Below the pieces are notes generated by a model that saw nothing but the letters and a program-made list of their open reading frames with translations, had not been told where the DNA came from and ran no database searches. From positions 1 through 64,000 of the forward strand of contig NZ_JBIWCW010000004.1 of assembly GCF_044761665.1 (NCBI RefSeq): 64,000 nucleotides of DNA, written 5' to 3'. Shown here piece by piece: positions 61,016 through 64,000 of the stretch (position 1 is its first letter; every line of letters begins with the position of its first letter). The translations under genes were made by a program, and so were the position numbers. The stretch comes from Peribacillus sp044761665. Its GTDB lineage: Bacteria; Bacillota; Bacilli; Bacillales; DSM-1321.

Positions 61016-61450
61016 TTACTTCACTTTGCCGAATGCTTCTAGAAGGTTTTCCATGATGGCTTCCATAGGTTGGCCTTCAATATCATGACGAGGTATGAAA
61101 TGGACGACCTCTTTACCTTTTAAAAGAGCCATGGATGGAGAAGAAGGTTCGATTCCATCGAAATACTCACGCATTTTGGCTGTCGCTTCTTTATCTTGAC
61201 CAGCAAATACGGTTACAAGATTATTTGGTTTCTTCTCAGCTTGCAGTACAGCTTGAGTCGCTGCAGGACGCGCTAAGCCGGCGGCACAACCGCAAACTGA
61301 ATTCACGACAACAAGAGTTGTGCCTTCAGCCGCTTCCATGTATTCTTCTACCATTTCGGCTGATTCCAATTCCTTGAAACCTGCTTGCACCAATTCAGCA
61401 CGCATTGGCTTTACCATTTGTTTCATGTACTCATCATAAGCCATGGACAT
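61016..61450 (-). CDS. brxA: Bacilliredoxin BrxA (YphP)
   Basis: A 144-residue thioredoxin-fold protein that removes bacillithiol from oxidised proteins. The active site is CGC in VNSVCGCAAGLARPAATQAV. The start MSMAYDEYMKQMVKPMRAEL is as in B. subtilis YphP. Its place next to ilvD and ypiP is conserved, too. GGGGGAATTTTGTT precedes the ATG. Confidence 0.95.
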   Translation of the reverse strand: MSMAYDEYMKQMVKPMRAELVQAGFKELESAEMVEEYMEAAEGTTLVVVNSVCGCAAGLARPAATQAVLQAEKKPNNLVTVFAGQDKEATAKMREYFDGIEPSSPSMALLKGKEVVHFIPRHDIEGQPMEAIMENLLEAFGKVK

Positions 61451-61587
61451 AACAAAATTCCCCCTTGAAATAACTAGATGACTATAAGGATACTATAATC
61501 TATGACAGTAATGCAAAATTGACGCCTATGTCATTTTGAAAGTTTGATGAATGTAACTTTTATAATTAACTATTCTTATCGATCTTA

Positions 61588-61617
61588 GAAAAAAAAAAGG
61601 GCAGCATATTCTGCCCC
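61588..61617 (-). terminator. Terminator of ilvD
   Basis: GGGCAG (61599-61604) pairs with CTGCCC (61611-61616); a 10-base A-run on the left reads as U. Confidence 0.88.
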
Positions 61618-61633
61618 CCCATTCACCTGAAAA

Positions 61634-63319
61634 TTAAATTTTCATGACGCCGCCCGTACTTGCATTGGTAACTAGTTTAGAATAACGACCCAGATACCCT
61701 TTGGTAACCTTTGGCTCAAAGCCTTTCCAATCGGCTTTGCGTTTTTCGAATTCCTCATCAGGAATTTCCAATTGAATGGTACGATTATTCAGGTCGAGTT
61801 CGATGATGTCACCGTTCTCAACAAATGCGATTGGTCCTCCTTCTGCTGCTTCAGGAGATATATGACCAATGCTTATTCCTCTTGAAGCCCCTGAGAAACG
61901 TCCATCCGTAATCAAACCTACTTTAGCTCCTAATCCCCTGCCGACAATTTGAGAAGTCGGCGCCAGCATTTCCGGCATGCCCGGCCCACCTTTAGGCCCT
62001 TCATAACGGATGACCACGACATCGCCTTCTTTTACTTTACCGGTAATGATTCCAGACAGTGCATCTTCTTGAGAATCGAAGCAGATTGCAGGACCTCTAT
62101 GATACCCGCCGACCGATTCATCAACGGCGCCTACCTTTATGATGGATCCTAAAGGAGCCAGATTACCGAATAATACTGCAAGTCCTCCACGTTCAGAATG
62201 TGGGTCATCCAAAGGATGGATGACATCCGTATTCAAGATCTCGCAGCCCTCAACATTTTCACGCAGTGTTTTACCGGATACAGACAAACAATCTCCATTG
62301 AAAGCTCCCGGCTTTTTCAGCAGCTCATGAATGATTGCACTTACTCCTCCCGCATTATGGACATCTTCAATATGATAATCGGATGCAGGAGCAATTTTGG
62401 CAAGATGTGGTACCCTTCCGGCTATTTCATTGATTCGCTCCATCGGATACTCAAAACCCGCTTCATGTGCCAATGCCAGTGTATGAAGAACGGTATTTGT
62501 TGAACCACCCATTGCCATATCCAGTGCAAATGCGTTATCAATTGCATCTATCGTAACGATATCGCGTGGTTTACGATCCATTTTTATAAGTTCCATCAAT
62601 TGTTTAGCGGATCTTTTAACAAATTCCTTACGTTCTTCGGCCACGGCCAAAATCGTGCCATTACCGGGCAGCGCAAGACCTAATCCTTCCGCTAAACAGT
62701 TCATCGAATTCGCTGTAAACATTCCTGAGCAAGATCCGCAAGTCGGACAGGCAACTTCTTCGATTTCTTGTAAATCTTCAGCATCGATATTCCCCGCTTG
62801 ATACGCTCCGACACCTTCAAAGACAGATGTTAAAGATAGTGATTTACCGTTTTTATCTTTACCTGCCTTCATAGGTCCACCACTGACGAACATCGTCGGT
62901 ATATTGACACGTAGCGCGCCCATCATCATTCCAGGTGTAATCTTATCACAGTTTGGAATACATACCATCCCATCAAACCAGTGGGCGGAAACAACCGTTT
63001 CTACGGAGTCAGCGATGATTTCACGACTTGGTAAAGAATAACGCATACCGATATGTCCCATGGCAATTCCGTCATCCACCCCAATTGTATTGAATTCAAA
63101 AGGTACCCCGCCTGCTTCCCGGATAGCAGCTTTCACGATTTTACCGAATTCCTGAAGATGTACATGTCCAGGAACGATATCTATATATGAATTACAAACC
63201 GCAATGAACGGTTTGCCGAAATCTTCTTCTTTAACCCCTGCAGCACGCAATAGACTTCTATGCGGAGCACGGTCAACTCCTTTTGTAATCATGTCACTTC
63301 TCATATTCGATGTAGACAT
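61634..63319 (-). CDS. ilvD: Dihydroxy-acid dehydratase IlvD
   Basis: Third common step of branched-chain amino acid synthesis: dihydroxy-isovalerate/methylvalerate to keto acid. The 561-residue iron-sulfur enzyme has cluster cysteines in CIPNCDKITPGM and VACPTCGSCSGMF, the Mg-binding DDGIAMGH, and the C-terminal GRFSGASRGISIGH. GGGGGCTACATAA precedes the ATG. No T-box leader is visible. It lies near ilvA but is not in one unit with it. Confidence 0.96.
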   Translation of the reverse strand: MSTSNMRSDMITKGVDRAPHRSLLRAAGVKEEDFGKPFIAVCNSYIDIVPGHVHLQEFGKIVKAAIREAGGVPFEFNTIGVDDGIAMGHIGMRYSLPSREIIADSVETVVSAHWFDGMVCIPNCDKITPGMMMGALRVNIPTMFVSGGPMKAGKDKNGKSLSLTSVFEGVGAYQAGNIDAEDLQEIEEVACPTCGSCSGMFTANSMNCLAEGLGLALPGNGTILAVAEERKEFVKRSAKQLMELIKMDRKPRDIVTIDAIDNAFALDMAMGGSTNTVLHTLALAHEAGFEYPMERINEIAGRVPHLAKIAPASDYHIEDVHNAGGVSAIIHELLKKPGAFNGDCLSVSGKTLRENVEGCEILNTDVIHPLDDPHSERGGLAVLFGNLAPLGSIIKVGAVDESVGGYHRGPAICFDSQEDALSGIITGKVKEGDVVVIRYEGPKGGPGMPEMLAPTSQIVGRGLGAKVGLITDGRFSGASRGISIGHISPEAAEGGPIAFVENGDIIELDLNNRTIQLEIPDEEFEKRKADWKGFEPKVTKGYLGRYSKLVTNASTGGVMKI

Positions 63320-63717
63320 TTATGTAGCCCCCTCATTTTCATCCATTAATATTTTTAACTTTTTATAATACTCTAAAAATTCTAACATATATAAAGTTAA
63401 ATGTAACCATTCTACTTCAACTTTTCTTTAAAAACATTTTACTAAAATAGTAGAACCCAGCTTGCTTGGGCGGTTTCGAATAGGAAATTGGTAAGATATG
63501 AAGAAGGATTTTTACTTGGAGGCAAGGAAAACTATATGTTACCTAAGATTGCTAGACGATTAAAAATCATATCTCTACTGCACTTTGCTAGTAACATAAT
63601 CATTTCGCTCTGCGTTCCATGGAATATCTAAATTTGAAAAGGAGCAGAGAAACCAAATGCTCCACAATGCTTGCCAAAATTCTAATAGCATTACCGCCAA
63701 TTTCTTACGTAAGGTAT
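63320..63717. other. Intergenic region upstream of ilvD
   Basis: About 400 bases. The first 120 are AT-rich and must hold the ilvD promoter. On the + strand CCCAG-CTTG-CTTGGG (about 63456-63470) is a small hairpin. A 31-codon frame (63536-63631) with GGAGGCAAGGA upstream is possible but weak. I see no riboswitch or T-box. Confidence 0.4.
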
Positions 63718-63750
63718 TAAAAACAGCCATTCCTATGTTGGAACGACTGT
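63718..63750 (-). terminator. Terminator of satA-like gene
   Basis: ACAGCCATTCC (63723-63733) pairs with GGAACGACTGT (63740-63750) with two G-U pairs; U-run on the - strand. Confidence 0.82.
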
Positions 63751-63772
63751 ACTTATTCCACTAAAGCCCCCA

Positions 63773-64000
63773 TTACTTGAATAACTTATACCAGTATAAA
63801 GTGGTTTCAATAGTAGCATTATTTGACTGCTTTAATGTGTCAACTCCACCTAGTATGAATCCTTGTTTTACATAAAATCTGCACGCACCAAGATTATCAT
63901 CTTGGGCTTCCAAGGACATTCCTATAAGTTTTTTCTGTTTTGCCCACTCTTCCGCTCTATTTAAGAGTAACTTTCCGACTCCACTGCCTCTATAATCTTT
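63773..64000 (-). CDS. GNAT acetyltransferase, streptothricin N-acetyltransferase (SatA)-like; truncated at the window edge
   Basis: Only the C-terminal 75 residues lie in the window. DYRGSGVGKLLLNRAEEWA holds the acetyl-CoA loop (RGxGxGK), and LEAQDDNLGACRFYVKQGF with LGGVDTLKQ is close to SatA/YyaR of bacilli, which acetylate streptothricin. The start is outside the right edge. It has its own terminator. The name depends on similarity over the seen part only. Confidence 0.75.
   Translation of the reverse strand, partial: KDYRGSGVGKLLLNRAEEWAKQKKLIGMSLEAQDDNLGACRFYVKQGFILGGVDTLKQSNNATIETTLYWYKLFK

Noticed and set aside
63536..63631. 31-codon frame on the + strand upstream of ilvD
   Set aside because: The binding site is only fair, the product has no family trait and there is no terminator; it may be chance.
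1..64000. CRISPR array, prophage, insertion sequence or integrase
   Set aside because: No regularly spaced repeats, transposase, integrase or phage structural gene is found anywhere in the window.

Overview
The window looks like a chromosomal segment of a low-GC, spore-forming member of the Bacillaceae. The evidence is strong AGGAGG-type ribosome binding sites, frequent TTG starts, S-box riboswitches, many small Bacillus-only proteins (YozD, YozE, YokU, YjcZ, DUF2639, YpjP) and gene order that follows Bacillus subtilis over long stretches. A Peribacillus/Bacillus simplex-like host is my guess, not something the sequence proves. I see no rRNA, no complete tRNA, no insertion sequence, no prophage and no CRISPR array. 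Almost the whole window is core genome with a few accessory genes between conserved blocks.

Layout. 0-13.3 kb is a mixed block: NCS2 purine permease, YtiB-type carbonic anhydrase, an unrecognised membrane protein, UppP, a GNAT acetyltransferase preceded by a tRNA-like/inverted-repeat element, a CidA/CidB-type pair, a MurG homologue, an MscS channel, a MATE exporter, an SDR protein with a degenerate active site, a small heat-shock-like (GerT/CotP-type) protein and a secreted CAP-domain protein with a 13-residue repeat tract. 13.7-17.3 kb is a four-gene operon: beta-propeller lipoprotein, OmpR-type regulator, sensor kinase and FixH/YtkA-like lipoprotein. 18.3-27.5 kb holds a CobW-type GTPase and the whole methionine salvage pathway: mtnK-mtnA and mtnU on the + strand, mtnE and mtnW-X-B-D on the - strand. 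Each of mtnKA and mtnWXBD has its own SAM riboswitch.

27.6-42.3 kb follows the B. subtilis ctpA-deoD-yozD-yodN-yozE-yokU-kamA-yodPQRST region, with two additional genes: an orphan sporulation-type histidine kinase and a sigma-54 activator (KamR type). A perfect -24/-12 promoter lies just upstream of kamA. The genes make up a lysine degradation route through beta-lysine (aminomutase, acetyltransferase, deacetylase, CoA-transferase, aminotransferase). 42.4-51 kb carries an S66 peptidase, a YjcZ sporulation peptide, two SGNH hydrolases, MsrA/MsrB, a DUF4397 protein, YpmS, an Sco protein and a DegV protein. 51.3-63.3 kb matches the B. subtilis tat-ilvA-dfrA-thyB-ypjP-ypiP-brxA-ilvD neighbourhood, with a lethal-factor-like metalloprotease, a TerC manganese exporter and a gamma-glutamyltransferase without signal peptide added. 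A SatA-like acetyltransferase is cut by the right edge.

No clearly new multi-gene system is present. The best candidates for a second look are the tRNA-like element in front of the GNAT gene, the kinase/propeller/FixH operon with its PhoP-box-like repeat, the secreted lethal-factor-like protease, the sigma-54-controlled kamA, and several very small genes.
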